A stretch of 64,000 bases of DNA, from NCBI GenBank assembly GCA_033439765.1, contig JAULSN010000001.1, positions 4,030,001 to 4,094,000 on the forward strand. Direction: 5' to 3'. The position numbers and the translations under genes are program-made. Of this stretch, positions 45,280 to 57,720 are shown piece after piece. Below the pieces are notes generated by a model that made no database searches, was not told the DNA's origin, and saw only the letters and a list, made by a program, of their open reading frames with translations. Within the stretch, counting starts at the first letter, position 1. Each line of letters begins with the position of its first letter. This DNA comes from Lasiosphaeria ovina. Lineage: Eukaryota > Ascomycota > Sordariomycetes > Sordariales > Lasiosphaeriaceae.

Positions 45280-48200
45280 GTCTGGCAGCAAGCAAGCAGG
45301 TAGCAGAGCAGTGGTTCAGGACAACTTCAGCGAGAGAGAAGAGAGGGCACGCCGAAGTTGAAAAGAACCGAGCCTCCACTGATATTTGCACTGCCTGCAC
45401 CCCGACTTCTTTGACCAAACCCAACCTGAGCTGCACTCCCGGCCACTTCTCGAATAATCCTTAACCGATCCGGCGGGGGCCGCAGTGGAGAGGGACGCTG
45501 TCGTGGAACGTGTGGCCCTGACTGATCGAAACTGGGTGGAGGGCGCCGGTCGGGTGGGCTCCTTGAACTTAGAGCAACCTAGGGCAATGGGCACTGCTAG
45601 CAACAGAGTTTTGGCTGTTGACGCGGCGGGGTACATACGAAGCTCGGAAGTTGAGATCTGCTTGCTTACGACCCACGACACCATCGGGTTCTCGCAGGAA
45701 ATAAAAGGTGACAGAAAGTTCCTCTACGCACGTTGGTAGAAATCCCGGGTTCATGCAGATATGATGACGGGAGATGTGTTCAAGAAGGTGCACCGGGAAA
45801 AGTTTGCTGATCCGTAGGGTCGCCAAAATGTCGGGTACCCTGGTCGCCCGTCTATACCCTTGCCTGAAGGGGCATCAATGCAGAAGGGCTAACAATACCT
45901 GGTACTGTACGTACAGCACCTAATCATCCGAATTCCGACAGGCAGGCAGGCCCCTTCCAAAAGGTCGTCTTGAGCCCAACCCAACTGTTGCTACCGTGAT
46001 CTACCCGGTTCCCTGTTCGAGGCCCAATTGACTCCAATGGATGGATTCCCAGTCGCGCCAGCCACGCTCCTCTTGCGCGGCCGAGGAAGCCGGCGGTGCA
46101 GGGCAGGTGAGTTTGCTGCCAATCGCCTCTCTTGCGCGGACTTTGATCTGCATGACACGCTTGGGCTCCCTGACATGGGATGCTCAATGAGGGAAAACAA
46201 ACCAGCAGCATGTATAACTGGACCCGACCTTTCTACATACCGCCATGCCTTCATACGATTGAAATGTTTGCTTTGGGTTTTTTGAATTCGAATTTGGTTT
46301 CGCCCTTTACAATCAACCCCTCACACTGCGAGGTGAATCAAGGAAAGGAAAAAGCGGAAGCCAAGACCTTTAACAAATAACGTCATAGCCAGTATAACCC
46401 CTGCATGACTTTCTTAGCGGCGGCTCCAAAGCCACTTCTAAATCCACCTCGCCCCCCCCCCACCCCCCGTTCTTTATCTAGCCCCTCTAGAAGAAAGACG
46501 GTTACTGTATATAGCGCTCGCATCCGCGTTCAAGGCATAAGCCGAGTAGGTAATCGTCAGTCAAAAAAAAAACAAGCTCGGTCTTTGAAACTTGCCGCAC
46601 TACTTAGTAATACCGAATGTTACCTTCAAGTCATACGCTCCCACAAGTCGAGGTGTCTTGCGACTCGCAAATGCACGTGCTTACCTAATTGGCCAAGCCC
46701 GCGGAGAAAATCTTTGCATGGAGGCGTTTTTTCCCTTTTCTATGTTTCCCCACGCTAATTATACATATAATTCCATGCTTCAACGGCCAGCCTCCGAGTC
46801 GTTTCATCATTCAGCCCTGTCTCGCGCGACGAGCACGTCAAGCGGAATCCGACGGAAATATCCTGACTATGCTATAATGCTCTGTCGCCCCGGGCGCGTA
46901 TAGTCGCCGCCGTGGCAAACAAGCGCCGTGTTGAACGAGGCTCAACGAGCTGACTGGCCAAAACTAAAGGCCGGATTTGTTTCAACGTACGTCCCCGGGA
47001 GGACGGACACTGCCACACTTCGTGGCCACGTCAAAGGGGGCCCAGTGCCAGTGGCCCGGAGCCGCAGCAAACAGAAACCCGCGGGTTCGCATCCCGCGTG
47101 CGTGCCAACTCATTCAAAAGGATTTCTCGCAACTCCCATGTTGGTGGTAATGTTCTTATTATTAGTGCATCATGCACCAGCTGGGTAGGAAAAAGGATCG
47201 CACGTGCAGCCGTCTGTGTTGTATATACCTAGAGCGATGTTATGTTCTTTCGCATGTCTCAACGTCCATAAAACACTTTAATCCACCTTCCAGTGTCAAT
47301 CCGGGGTACAGTAACGTGGAGAGTCTAAGCCGCTTCCTGTATTGCACTTATGCCTGCCTAGGTAGAACGGGTACCCCGTCCGCAGGAAGAGCAATCTTGT
47401 CCCAACTTCCTAAGTAGGGGTAGCCGGGAGCCTCGGACTGAGCAAGACCAAAAAGAAAAAAAAGAAAAAAAAAAGAATGCAACACCTTACCTACCTCTTT
47501 CAAACAGGGTCACTTGCTATAGATCACTTGCTATGGCACGTTTCTGCTCAGTCAATACCGTAAACTGGGCGGTGACGTGTCTCAAGCGCTCAACCGCAGA
47601 GAGCTCGGACGGAGCAACACAGGCGCATCCTACGATCCATCCCGGCGCGTGGCTCAGAGAGCGAGTTGGCTGTGTCAAGTTGCTGTGATGTGAACCAACG
47701 CAAGCCGGCCGTGTGCGCACACACGCCCGTTATGAGTCTCGGTGCCGACTTCCCGACGACCCAACTTTGCAATGTCTAGGTCTCTTTGCCGGCCGACTAG
47801 GCAACAAGAGAGTTAGCAAAAAGAGGCATATATACAAGTACTGTACGTACATGGAAAACTTAGCATGCATGCAGCCATCTAGATCGGCGGCAAGGATGAG
47901 TAAATTGGTTGGATTCTTTCACAGCCTTGTTGTAATGACCTAGGTGCTTCTCCTCTTGGGCCGAGTCGTGAACAGCATGTAAGCCAAACTACCTATAGTA
48001 GCACACAGCCGAGGTTCAGAACAAACGGCAGCAGAGTAATTAATTACATCTGTAAATTCTCCTGAGACGACGTTCCCGTGAGCCCAGGTGTAACCGGGTC
48101 TAAACAGACAAACATGTGGTAATGTTTTTGGTGAAACAGCCAGAACCCATGTATGTACGCCGCACCTGCGTCCCCAAGTCCCGCTGAGACATGCAAGCAA

Positions 48201-48680
48201 GCAAGTGCTCCATCTCTCGCAACCCAAGACTGAAACCACCGAGACGAGACGAGACGGAAAGAGAACAGACGAATAATGAAAACAATATATGGACATGTCT
48301 TTAAAAACGTGCTGTACATATCTTTCAACATGACACCCAAAACATCTAGATACTGCGAAAGAAGTAAAAAACCTAAAGCCAAAAAAAGAGACGTTGAAGA
48401 GGCCGGCATGGTACGCTCCTGGCATTAAACTGATACTCCGCATCTCAAAAGAGAAGAAAAAAAAAAAAAAAAAAAACACATGGATATCACACAACATCAT
48501 GAGAGAAACAGAAAAAGTATTTGCGCCAAATTTCATCCACGTCGCGTCAACTAACGTGTAAAAACAACAGTCCAAGCCAAGTCAAGGCCTTCAAAATTAA
48601 GCCATAATGAGAGGCGAAAACCATCTATATGTGTAAAACAAGTGCGCCCTTTTGTCTGCCCTTTTTGCTATGCAAGCACT
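45280..48680. other. 3.4-kb intergenic region
   Basis: No gene is supported. It holds the upstream region of the gene at 42092-45279 and the 3' region of the gene at 48681. Landmarks are a C tract near 46449-46468, an isolated tRNA T-arm-like segment near 47070-47098 without the rest of a tRNA, an A-rich tract near 47452-47476, and a poly(A) run near 48456-48476 that probably lies in the 3' untranslated region of the downstream gene. Confidence 0.5.
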
Positions 48681-50373
48681 TCATTGTGCCCCGCCCCAGC
48701 CGCTGTTTTGCTGTTGCCGTTGGGAGGGGGGCTGGTACGGCTGGAAACCTTGGTAGGTTGACGCGGCGGCACCCTGCGGTTGCAATTGGATCGGGCTGGG
48801 CTGGCGGTATCCGCCGGCGTTTGCGTTTGCTGCCGGACCCGGGGTTGGACGGGAATAGGCCGCTGGGTTGAAATCAAAGCCACCGGTTTCGTTGGCCGGC
48901 ATCTCATGGGCGTACTGTTGGGGCTGCAGTTGTTGCTGGCGCTGAGAGGAGGTAGAAGGCGGCGCTTGGAGCGGGCGGGTCGAGTCGGACGAATACTGTC
49001 GCCCGGTCGCTGGGCGGGAGTCGTAGCTGTTATACACATCGTCCAGGGCCGAGTAGTCAGCCTGGTGATAGTTTGACTGTGAATGGTAGTCTCCCTGAGC
49101 ACCATAGTCAGCCCGCGGGGCGGGCGGTGGCTGGATATGGTCCTGATGGTACGGGGTGTTCTGGTCCTGAGGGTATGGGGTGCTCTGCTGAGCATCATAC
49201 GGGGATTGCGGAGACCGACGAGCCGCCCCAATCCCGTAGCCTTGACTTCCTTGAGATTGAGACCCGTAATTGTCGTACGGCTCTTGTCGGGTGTCGTAGC
49301 TGCCTTGCCGAGCCGGCGGGCCATAGCCCCGGCCCTGCCCATAGACTCCGTCGTTGTAGCCGGCGTCGTTGTAGGCACGCGGTGACCTCCTTCCGGGGCC
49401 CATTACTGCCGCTCCGGCCACTCCATATCCTTGGTCTACGGGAATCGAGGCTTGGCTGTAGGCCGCTCCAGGTTGCTGGTACCCGTCCATGTGCCCAGTA
49501 TGCTGGGAATACGCATCGGCCTCAACCGGCGCTGGAGGGAAGTATCCATTGGAGCCCGGGACACCGGTCGGCGGCCCGTACGGGCTTCGAACGCCTGGAG
49601 AGGGAGCAGGACTCGAAGGCCCTGCTATCGCTCCAGCGGCGGCGGTTCCTGCGAGCGCTGCGTTCTGGCCACTGGCCTCGGGTTTCTTCAGTGTGTCCAT
49701 TTCGACAGCATCTTCTTCGAGAAGAACCTTTTTGCTCCCTGCGCCTTCCCAACTGGGCATCTCGGGTAACGCATCCTCGTTGACGGGCGCCGCGGTCTTC
49801 TTGCTGACATCGAACTCGGCATATTGCGGCGGCTCTGGTACCGCCGCAGCCCGCGCTGGCGGCGGGATCGCCGCGGCTCGAGCAAAGCCCGGGTCCATGG
49901 GCGGCTGGGATTTGTATTGGTTGTTGGGAGGGACGTACGGCTCGTCGAGGTACTTTGCGCGACTGCCCTTTGGAGGATCACAGCATCCGCAGCAGTTGCC
50001 GCAGCACTTCAGACACTGGCAACATTCGCAGCAACACGAGAGGCCGCAACAGAGGCACCGAGCTGCGCACCAAATGATGGAAATGAGGAATAATCCGCCG
50101 ACGATGATAACCGCGATGACGGGCCACCTAAGACTCCTGTAAGCATCCGCGCAGAGCAAACTGTTATCGCAAAGAGAGAAGAGGCGTCATTTCGCCAACG
50201 TACTTGCAGTAAGTTGCCTGCATGCAATTGTCCCAGCTGGAAAAGGCCGTCTTGACATCGTTGACCTGGCCCTGTATGTCTCTTTTTTGTATTGCCGGTC
50301 GCAGACTCGCCACCAGTAATTGCATAAACCCCTCCCTCAAGCTCCTCTCCATAGCCACATTGACGGCGGGCAT
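48681..50373 (-). CDS. Cys-rich single-pass membrane protein, 'fibroin-3 related' type
   Basis: Two exons on the minus strand (50373-50204 and 50127-48681) give 538 residues. The order is an N-terminal ~55 residues with a conserved WDNCMQATYCK motif, a transmembrane helix (WPVIAVIIVGGLFLISIIW), then a dense cysteine cluster (CCGLSCCCECCQCLKCC...). A long Gln/Tyr/Pro/Gly-rich tail follows, with many YG, QY and SY repeats. Filamentous ascomycetes carry proteins of this plan, often labelled fibroin-3 related from their composition; their function is unknown to me. The juxtamembrane cysteines are plausible palmitoylation sites and the tail probably faces the cytosol. The splice joins TGC AA to G TGG in frame across GTACGT...CTTAG. 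Confidence 0.75.
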
Positions 50374-52448
50374 CTTGCCGAGCAGGACGGGCTACCGTCG
50401 TTTACGGCGTCGAGGCGGGCCGCTGCGGAAGTATCGGGAAACACGGACTCGGCCACGCGGCCAATGGCTAGCGACTAGCTTGCACTGGCGTCAAAAGGGG
50501 TTGGCCACGAATGGCTAAAAATGTTGGAACGGCGGCAGAAGCAGCAACAGCGAATACTACAGCTCCATGTTTGGGAGGTGTATTGTCGCGCGTGTTATGA
50601 TCGGCCAGGGCGATAAACCGGGAGGGAAATGCGCTCGCCGTACGGATAGACCAGGCTAAAACAAGGCCTCTCTTCGTTGTTGGGGAAGGTTGGCTCTGGC
50701 CAAGGAGAGCCAGGTAATGGCGAAGTAGGATCACCAAGGACGCGATCGGCAATAGGTCGAGTAAATATTCTTTAACAAGGCAAGCCCCCTAAATTTCAAA
50801 GAATACGGACAGCTGAAAGTAATGTGGGCTGAAGACTGGGTCGTCAAATTGGTTGATAGTCACCAAAAAAAGGAGTGGGCGGGGAAAAAGAGGCGCGATG
50901 GCTCAAAGAATGGGAGGATTCCTGGAAAAGGCGCCCAGGTGCGTGTGACAAAAGCAAGGCTGAACAGACACGATTGGTGTCAGGAAAAGAGAGGAACGAA
51001 TCCCAATCGTCAACCGCCAAGGAACGTCTCACACCCAAGTTCGTATGAAACTGGGCGCAGCTTTTTGCTGGGAGGGGGGGAAGGACGTGAGGAGAAAGGC
51101 TTCCCTCCCAAATTCATCATCGGACGGAGAGATCCAAGGGCATCCGACGGGAGGCTGACAATGCATGCACTGGCCCGCTCACTCCTCGTTCGTGCGTGCG
51201 GGCGCTAGCCCCCATTCTGCAAGGCACACAACGGCGGCCCCTCATGGGTCCCCCCCGCCGATGGTTATCTGGTGGTATCGCAGGAAGCGGTACTCCGTAA
51301 TTGTTTGTAGATTAACCCTTTACAACGTGCAAGAACAGCGGTTTGGAGTGGAAAAGTCGCACTCGCACCAGGCTGACAATAAACAATAAACAAAAACATG
51401 ACATTTAGATTTGGTGTTTTTGGTGTTCCATCAAAGGCATACTTAGCTCGGCCTGTGGATGAAAGTACAGTACATATATATCCTATCGCTGTTAAATTTC
51501 CAAATCTATGTTCAAAAGAGAGGCGAGGGCAAGCCGCCGCTGGCTGGCAGGCTGATCGATGGGGGAAACCCGCCGTAGTTTACGGAGTATTCCGGGCCAC
51601 TATACTGGACGGAGGACAGACGGGATTCAGCCTCTCGCAATTTCAACTTCGATTGGCTGCCCGGGCCTTGGCTCACAAAGCACCGACATTGGTGGGTGGA
51701 CCCCTTTCTCTTTCTCTTTCGCTTTCGCCTACGTAGAACTGTGGGGGGGCTCAGGCCCCCCCCGGGCGGCATTCGCTTTCCGGCTTCGCTTCAGGTCTCT
51801 GAGGTGCTGACGATACCGGGCTTTCCGAGCCGCCGGGGCCACACGCCCCAACGGTTCCTTACCAGACTTCGGATCTGCTCCGGCCTAATCACGGAATTGA
51901 CCTCCGCCCCGAATAGGTACCATCACCACGGCGGCAACCTAACCCTAACATACAGTGTAAATTACCGTCGGAGGCCAGAGTGGTGCCCATGCAGGGGCTA
52001 GGTAAGGCAGGTTGGACAATTGACCACCGAGGGGCACAGAACGAACGCCTTGAAGCTGTGCCACAGACTTGAGACGATACATGGCGCCTCCACTTGTGCT
52101 ACCGCTCTTGGTTCAGTCTTCAAAACCTGTTCCCGTCGATCGAAATCGGAGGGAGCACTTGCATGACTGCCATGGGGAGCGTTGCTGTTTGCTTCGTTGA
52201 TACCTTGTCTTGGGAAACAGTCCACGTTGCAGACGGCTCCTTCAAGATGTTTTTCTTTCACACATAACAAACGAGTCTAAACCAAAGGTCTACAAATCTC
52301 ATATCATGGATCCTAAGACATATTTCAGCCATCAGTGATAGTATCCCCTACGCGGACGAGTCGGACCTTACCACTAGGATTGTATACCTAGTTATAATCA
52401 CTCCCTTTCTGAGTGAGTTCATGCTAGCTCAGGTCGCCGCTGTCCGCT
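50374..52448. other. 2.1-kb intergenic region
   Basis: No gene is supported. It holds the upstream region of the fibroin-type gene and the 3' region of RTG2. It contains a TTTCTC/TTTCGC pyrimidine tract near 51704-51730, directly followed by a G7/C8 inverted repeat at 51743-51763. Confidence 0.5.
51743..51763. repeat. G7-loop-C8 inverted repeat
   Basis: Seven G, six intervening bases and eight C could form a very stable hairpin in single-stranded DNA or RNA. Confidence 0.7.
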
Positions 52449-54515
52449 TCAGCCCAGCTGGCTGACAGTGACAGCGACCTTTGTATCCGCCCTATTTTTG
52501 GCCACGTTCTTGAAGAGGTCCACCAGGTCCTGGGGATCGAGCCCCCTTGCCGCCGTCTTGCTGATTGAAATGTCCAGCAGGATCTTTAGCTTCTTGCCGC
52601 TCTCGCTGGTGCATCGGAACCTGTAGACCAAGGCCATGCATTAGTATTGATGGGCGCATTGGGGTTTAGACAGCCAGAAAAAGAGACAGAAAGGGATAGA
52701 GAAAGTCCCACCTGATGCTGTTGTCAATGGCCTGCCTGCTCTTCGGCCACGCCGGGACCACCCTCGCCAGCGCCGCCGTCGCGGCGCCCAGATAGTCGGC
52801 CCACAGCAGCGCGTCCGGGTCCGTAGCGCCGATCAGCGCCCGCAGGCCGCGGTACAGGTCCCCGTCTATGGGGCTCACGCCCGCGCCCCATCGCGCGCAC
52901 AGAGTCAGCCCGAGGATTGCGCGGGCAACGTGCGTCAGCCCGGGACAGCCGGGGTTGCCGGCGACGGCGTCGTGCAGCGCGGCCGACGCGTTGGCGTCGG
53001 CATCCTCGCCGGCGCGCGCCCAGGCTTGCCGGATGTAGATGGGGCCGAAGTGCAGGTTGAAGACGCTTGCCGACGTGAGCGGATTCAAGGCCCCGGCGGT
53101 AATAGGCGGAAAGGCAGACAGCAGGGTGTCGAGTATGTCGGCAGGCAATGCAGCGGTGGCTAGCGGCGGCATCGGGGTTGAATAAGGCGGAGCATCAACC
53201 AGATCCAAAGGGTTGCTCTCCCTTACCTCGCGCGGCAGCATCGTGGCGAGCGCGCCCTCGCGGTTCCCGCCGGCGCAAAAGGTCACGGACCGGATGCGCG
53301 GGACAGCCGCGATGAGGGCCTTGACGACGGCCACGATGGCGGGGAACTGCGTGCGGCGCCGCTTGGACATGCCGAATATCTTGCCGTCGAACTCGGCGTT
53401 GACCTTAAGCAGGTGGTTGGCCCTGCGGAACTCGTCGCCCGACACGGCATACGACCCGATGGCCGGGATCGGGTACGGCTGGACGCTGCTGTTGTGCATC
53501 AGCATGCTGCCGTAGCCGCGGAAGCCGCCGCCGCAGAGATAGATGTCGATGCCCGGCCCGTCGCGCTCGCGGGCCTCGGCGACGGTGGCGGCCAGGGTCG
53601 GGAACTGGGCGCGCAGCGTCTCGAATGCCTCGCCCATGCCGCTGTGCAGCTTCTGCGTCTCGGCGGCTTGGACGTCGGCACCGGCGTCCTGCAGCACCCT
53701 GATCAGCCGCGCGGCGCCAAACGGCAGACTCTCGCCAGCCAGGGCCGCAGCGATCTCGTAGCCGACCTCCGTGCTCTCCTCTTTGTCTTCCTCGTGGCCG
53801 CCGCGAGCCTTGGCGGCATACGTGTCCATATACGTCATCTGGACACTGCCGCCCCCGAGGTCGAGGAAGAGACCCTTCACGTCGACGAACCCCGACCTGG
53901 CTCCCACGGACCCAAAGAGCGTCTCGATTTGCGGCGCCAGGACGTAGACGACCAGGTCCGGGACTTCGGCGTTGATGGCCGTGAGCATAGCCACGGCGTT
54001 CTGGGCCCGGCGCATGGCCTCGGTCGCGAAGACGGTCACCTGGCTGGGAGGGACGCCATAGTCGTCGACGGCGATGGCTCTGAAACGGGCCAGAGTCTGC
54101 GCGACCAGCTTGATGGTTTCTGGCGGGAAGACCATGGGGGCGGTACCGCCCTGCTGGTTGGGCGACGTCGGCGGCTTGTTCAGGGCGTCGAACAGTGAGA
54201 TGGCGGCCCGCTCGCGGTATATGCACGGGAGCAGCCGAGCCCGCGGCGGCGAGAGATCCGATATAGAGAAGCGGATGCCATTGCTTTTGGGTGGAATAAG
54301 GACGGTGTTAGAGACCAGGCACGATTTACAGATCTAGATGGCCGATATCATGCATGGATAGCCTGGCTCGGAAAACAGGGGCAAAACTTCGATGGGGGTG
54401 AGACTCACCTGCCCATGTCGACCAGGGCGAAGAGATGGTTCGCGCTGTCTGGGTCCCAGCGAGGCATTTTGTGCTGAAAGTTATCGAGCGTGATGATGTC
54501 AATAAAGGAGCTCAT
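52449..54515 (-). CDS. RTG2: Retrograde regulation protein RTG2 (Ppx/GppA phosphatase-like fold)
   Basis: Exons on the minus strand: 54515-54409, 54283-52712 and 52620-52449, giving 616 residues. In yeast Rtg2 is a cytosolic sensor that relays mitochondrial dysfunction to the Rtg1/Rtg3 transcription factors. It has the ASKHA fold of exopolyphosphatases. The phosphate-1 motif is VDMGSNGIRFSISDL (32-46), split by intron 1, and the phosphate-2 motif is GLFLDLGGGSVQM (about 173-185). FATEAMRRAQN and LCGGGFRGYGS are further family landmarks. Filamentous fungi lack an obvious yeast-type retrograde pathway in full, so the partners here are uncertain. Codons are strongly GC-biased at the third position, which also opens long spurious frames on the other strand. 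Confidence 0.88.
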
Positions 54516-55160
54516 TTTCGGCTAGAGATAAGTAACTAAGCCGGCTAAAACTATGAGAATGAGGATGGACTTGTTGTGGTGGTAAGGCCGACAGAAAGAC
54601 GTGCGGATGGCGCTCTGAGATGTGGAATTCCATCAGACTCGTCCAAGTTTGCGCGCAATCTTGCTTGTGGTGCTAACTGACGTCGCGTGACCCTCTACTA
54701 TGTGGCCGACCGTCCGATAGCGGCCACAGAGCGACTTGAGGATCGAGATGGATAAAAAAGAGCAACGCATTGGGTGCGTGACAATTCGAGGCAAGGAAAC
54801 TTAACCTGACACCTCCAGGTGGGACGACGGCAATCGAATATCGCGAATGCAGGAAATGGTTAGGGAGGCAGACTGGGTTTTCGTTGTCCCAGCCTCTTCT
54901 CGGCGAAACCAGCGACTGGTCTTACTATGGAGGCAGATACCTACCTCCCTACCCCACCCATAATGCCTATCTCGCAATCAAGTGGTTGCTCTTTTTTTGC
55001 TAATGGTGACTCGCAGGACTTCGGGTAGGTGGGCAATTAATTATATTCCGACTAGGTATGGCTTGCTCCCTCCTGGTTATGCGCCTCGAGGAGGCATGTG
55101 GATGATCACACCACACACAACAGCCCAATTAATACCACCCGATAAAAACGTAGTCAGGAC
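54516..55160. other. Intergenic: RTG2 promoter and 3' region of the fucosyltransferase-like gene
   Basis: No gene is supported. Both flanking genes are on the minus strand. Nothing distinctive was seen. Confidence 0.5.
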
Positions 55161-56659
55161 TCAGGGCCATATTGTCTGCATAAAAACCGAGCCTCTCTCC
55201 GAGCGACCGAATATGGTAGAAAGGCGATCGTGGTATTGAACTCGGGCACTGGTGACGGGCAAAGCCGAGCTGTTGTTGGGTGCACCGCCGGAGATGGCTC
55301 TCCGCCTCAGCGCGAGGCTCCAAGCATATCCCGATCCCGAGGGCCCCGCCATGAGCCCGGCCCGGAGCATGATCTCGTAGTCCACCAGGGCGCGCTGATC
55401 CCAGCTGAGCCTGTCGAGGAGGGCGAGGTCGTCGCCGTGGAGGACGTCCTTCTTCAGGACGACCGTCACGTTGAAGTCCCTGGCCCTCGCCACGAAGGCT
55501 GTCGTCTGCTCCTCGGTCGCGCCCGTCGCCAGAAACACAACCCGCACCCGCGAGTTCACGATGAAGTCTAGGAGGTAGGCCGCCTGGCTCTCGTAGTCGG
55601 GAACCAGGCTGTCGACGTCCGTTTCCGTCCGTAAGTGCGCGCCGACGAAGGTGCCCTCCTTGATCCCTTTCCTGGGGTCCAGGTTGAAACCAAAGCCCTT
55701 GCTCAGGTTGTACAGGGCTGCGGCAGCCAGCCGCCTGGCGTCCTCGTGAGCGCGCAGGAGACGGCCGAAACTCCCAGCAAACGCAGGGCCGTCGTAGGCC
55801 GTCTGGAAGGCCCACTTGGTGACGGCCAGGTTGAACCGGATGGGGTACACCCGGTTGTCCGGCGGCGCCATCTCGTCTATGTATTTCTTGATCTGCCGGC
55901 CCAGACTTGGCATGTCGTCGATGACGCTGCCGTTGGCGAGGGGTGCGTGTATCTCGTACAGGCTGATGGGGTGTCCCTTCATGACCTGGGGAACATTGTA
56001 CAGGTCATCCATGGACCTATACACCTTCATCTGCGGGCAATATGCTGCCAGCGTCTGGTTGAGGTGCTCAAACTCAAACAGGTAGTCGATAGGGTGCCCT
56101 CTCTGTGGGCCGCCGACATTCGGCATCAGCACCGCAATGTCCTTTTCGTCGCGCTTGACGATGCGCGGCACGACGAGTTCGGCTACAATTAGTCGGAAGG
56201 AAGAAAACAAATACTATTAGCGCCTCCTTTCTTGTGGAAGCAGCTGTCTGCGCCAGGGACATATTGAACAGGCAGACAGGCCGGGGCCGGGGCCGGGGCC
56301 GGAGCCGGAGCCGGAGCCAGGGGGCCGAACTCACCTCCCATTTCCATGGCAAAGCGTATGCAGCTTAAATGCGCGTTCCTGACCTGGCCGATGCCTCCGG
56401 GCGTCGGATCGCACGACAGAATCAGGCCCGGGGTCCATTGCTTGCTTGCGCACAGGGCCGAGATGGCGCGGCCGTCGAAGTTGCCGTCGATTTCATGGGC
56501 GAGGAAGTCGGAGACGAAGAGATGCTTCCCGTCCTTGAAGGTGCGGACAAGGCCATTGTACGTCGACTCGTACGAGACAAACGAGCCGAGACACCACACG
56601 ACAATCAGCAGCGGCGCCGCGAATTTGACGAGCCTCAAGACGCCCGAAGAGCCCAGCAT
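55161..56659 (-). CDS. GDP-fucose protein O-fucosyltransferase-like type II membrane protein
   Basis: Two exons on the minus strand (56659-56335 and 56182-55161) give 448 residues. A short cytosolic N-terminus precedes a signal anchor (about 10-28, VLRLVKFAAPLLIVVWCLG), and the rest should face the Golgi or ER lumen. The segment GTFVGAHLRTETDVD (HLRTETD at 291-297) resembles the nucleotide-sugar-binding HLRxExD motif of the O-fucosyltransferase superfamily. The later GPSGSGYAWSLALRR segment fits the final sugar-donor loop. Fungal members exist but their acceptors are mostly unknown. The intron (56183-56334) contains a hexanucleotide repeat (separate entry). If it were retained, translation would run into an Ala-Pro repeat and stop early. 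Confidence 0.78.
56281..56322 (+). repeat. CCGGGG/CCGGAG hexanucleotide repeat in an intron
   Basis: Seven hexamers: three CCGGGG, three CCGGAG and one CCAGGG. They lie inside the only intron of the fucosyltransferase-like gene, close to its 5' splice site. Confidence 0.9.
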
Positions 56660-57688
56660 GGCGAACAGGTGCTGTCAGGTATGCATTGGGGAACCGGCAG
56701 AGAAAAATCGCCAGAGCAAGAGGGCTCTTGATGTCGGGGGCTACATAGGGGGAGGGACGGGAAAGGGGAGGGAGAGCAAAGCTGCATCGCAAAGTCTGGC
56801 AAGGTGGCCGGCGCACCCAATCAGGTTTGGGTAGTTTGGGAATTCCCGAACATGAGCTGAGCTGCTGGGCTGAAGCCACGGCGTCATGAGAAATTGTGTC
56901 TCATCAGCTGTGGACGGCAATCCGACTTTGACTGCACTTCTTGCCCTCCCTACGTCTCCCCCTGACTGGAATGGCGCGAGACGATTGTCTGCTCACATTG
57001 ATGGAAGACATGCTCAATTCCAAAGAGCCACCCTCTACTGTGTAGGCACCTAGCTCGTCGGGATTTGATGGCACCCCGCCGACGGGACTCTCCTACTTAA
57101 TACGGGATGTACGGGATGCTACCCCACGGGGATGGATGTCAGGAACCTCGCTTACTTGTGGATACGGATAACTGACATTGCAACTGAGAGATATCCGTAT
57201 AAGTTCCATCACCATTAGTTCGGTCGAGTTCGCATCTATAGAAGTATGAAGTTATAATAGAGGGCAGTGCGGATGACACTGTAGTTTCAAACATTGAAAG
57301 GTGTACCCAGGAGTGACGGCTCGGTTCTGTGGCGGCGCCGTTGCAAACCCGCCCGCTAAAAAAAGAAGGTTTGCAAAAGTGCCGGGACCTAAACCTGGGG
57401 CTAGTTAGGGATAGACGTTAAAACAAAACGGGCTAGGATGCCGCTTGATCAAAGTAAATCAGTTTTCTACCCCCGAGTTTTCCGTACAGAGCATACGTGT
57501 ACGGATACGTAGCTTCCATATTGTTACGTATACCCGTCTCTTCCAGACCAGCCTTCATTCACCCTTGGTCGTGCATCACGTCGAGAACGCCATCAGGGGG
57601 ACCACGAGCGCAGTCAATATATACGGTACATCGTAGGTTTGTTTAAGCCGGCCTCCGGTGGTGGATGACAAGAGCAAAAAACGGCCGC

Positions 57689-57720
57689 CGATCGCTGGAC
57701 GATCGCTGGACGATCGCTGC
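57689..57720 (+). repeat. Three tandem 11-mers CGATCGCTGGA
   Basis: Two perfect copies of CGATCGCTGGA and a third shortened one (CGATCGCTGC) in direct tandem. Confidence 0.85.

Noticed and set aside
47070..47098. Sequence resembling a tRNA T arm (GCGGGTTCGCATCCCGC)
   Set aside because: The stem-loop is perfect, but no matching acceptor 5' half, D arm or anticodon arm lies in the preceding ~70 bases.
53405..54226. Long open frames on both strands overlapping RTG2
   Set aside because: They result from strong third-position GC bias of RTG2, and their translations are low-complexity Arg/Ala/Gly.
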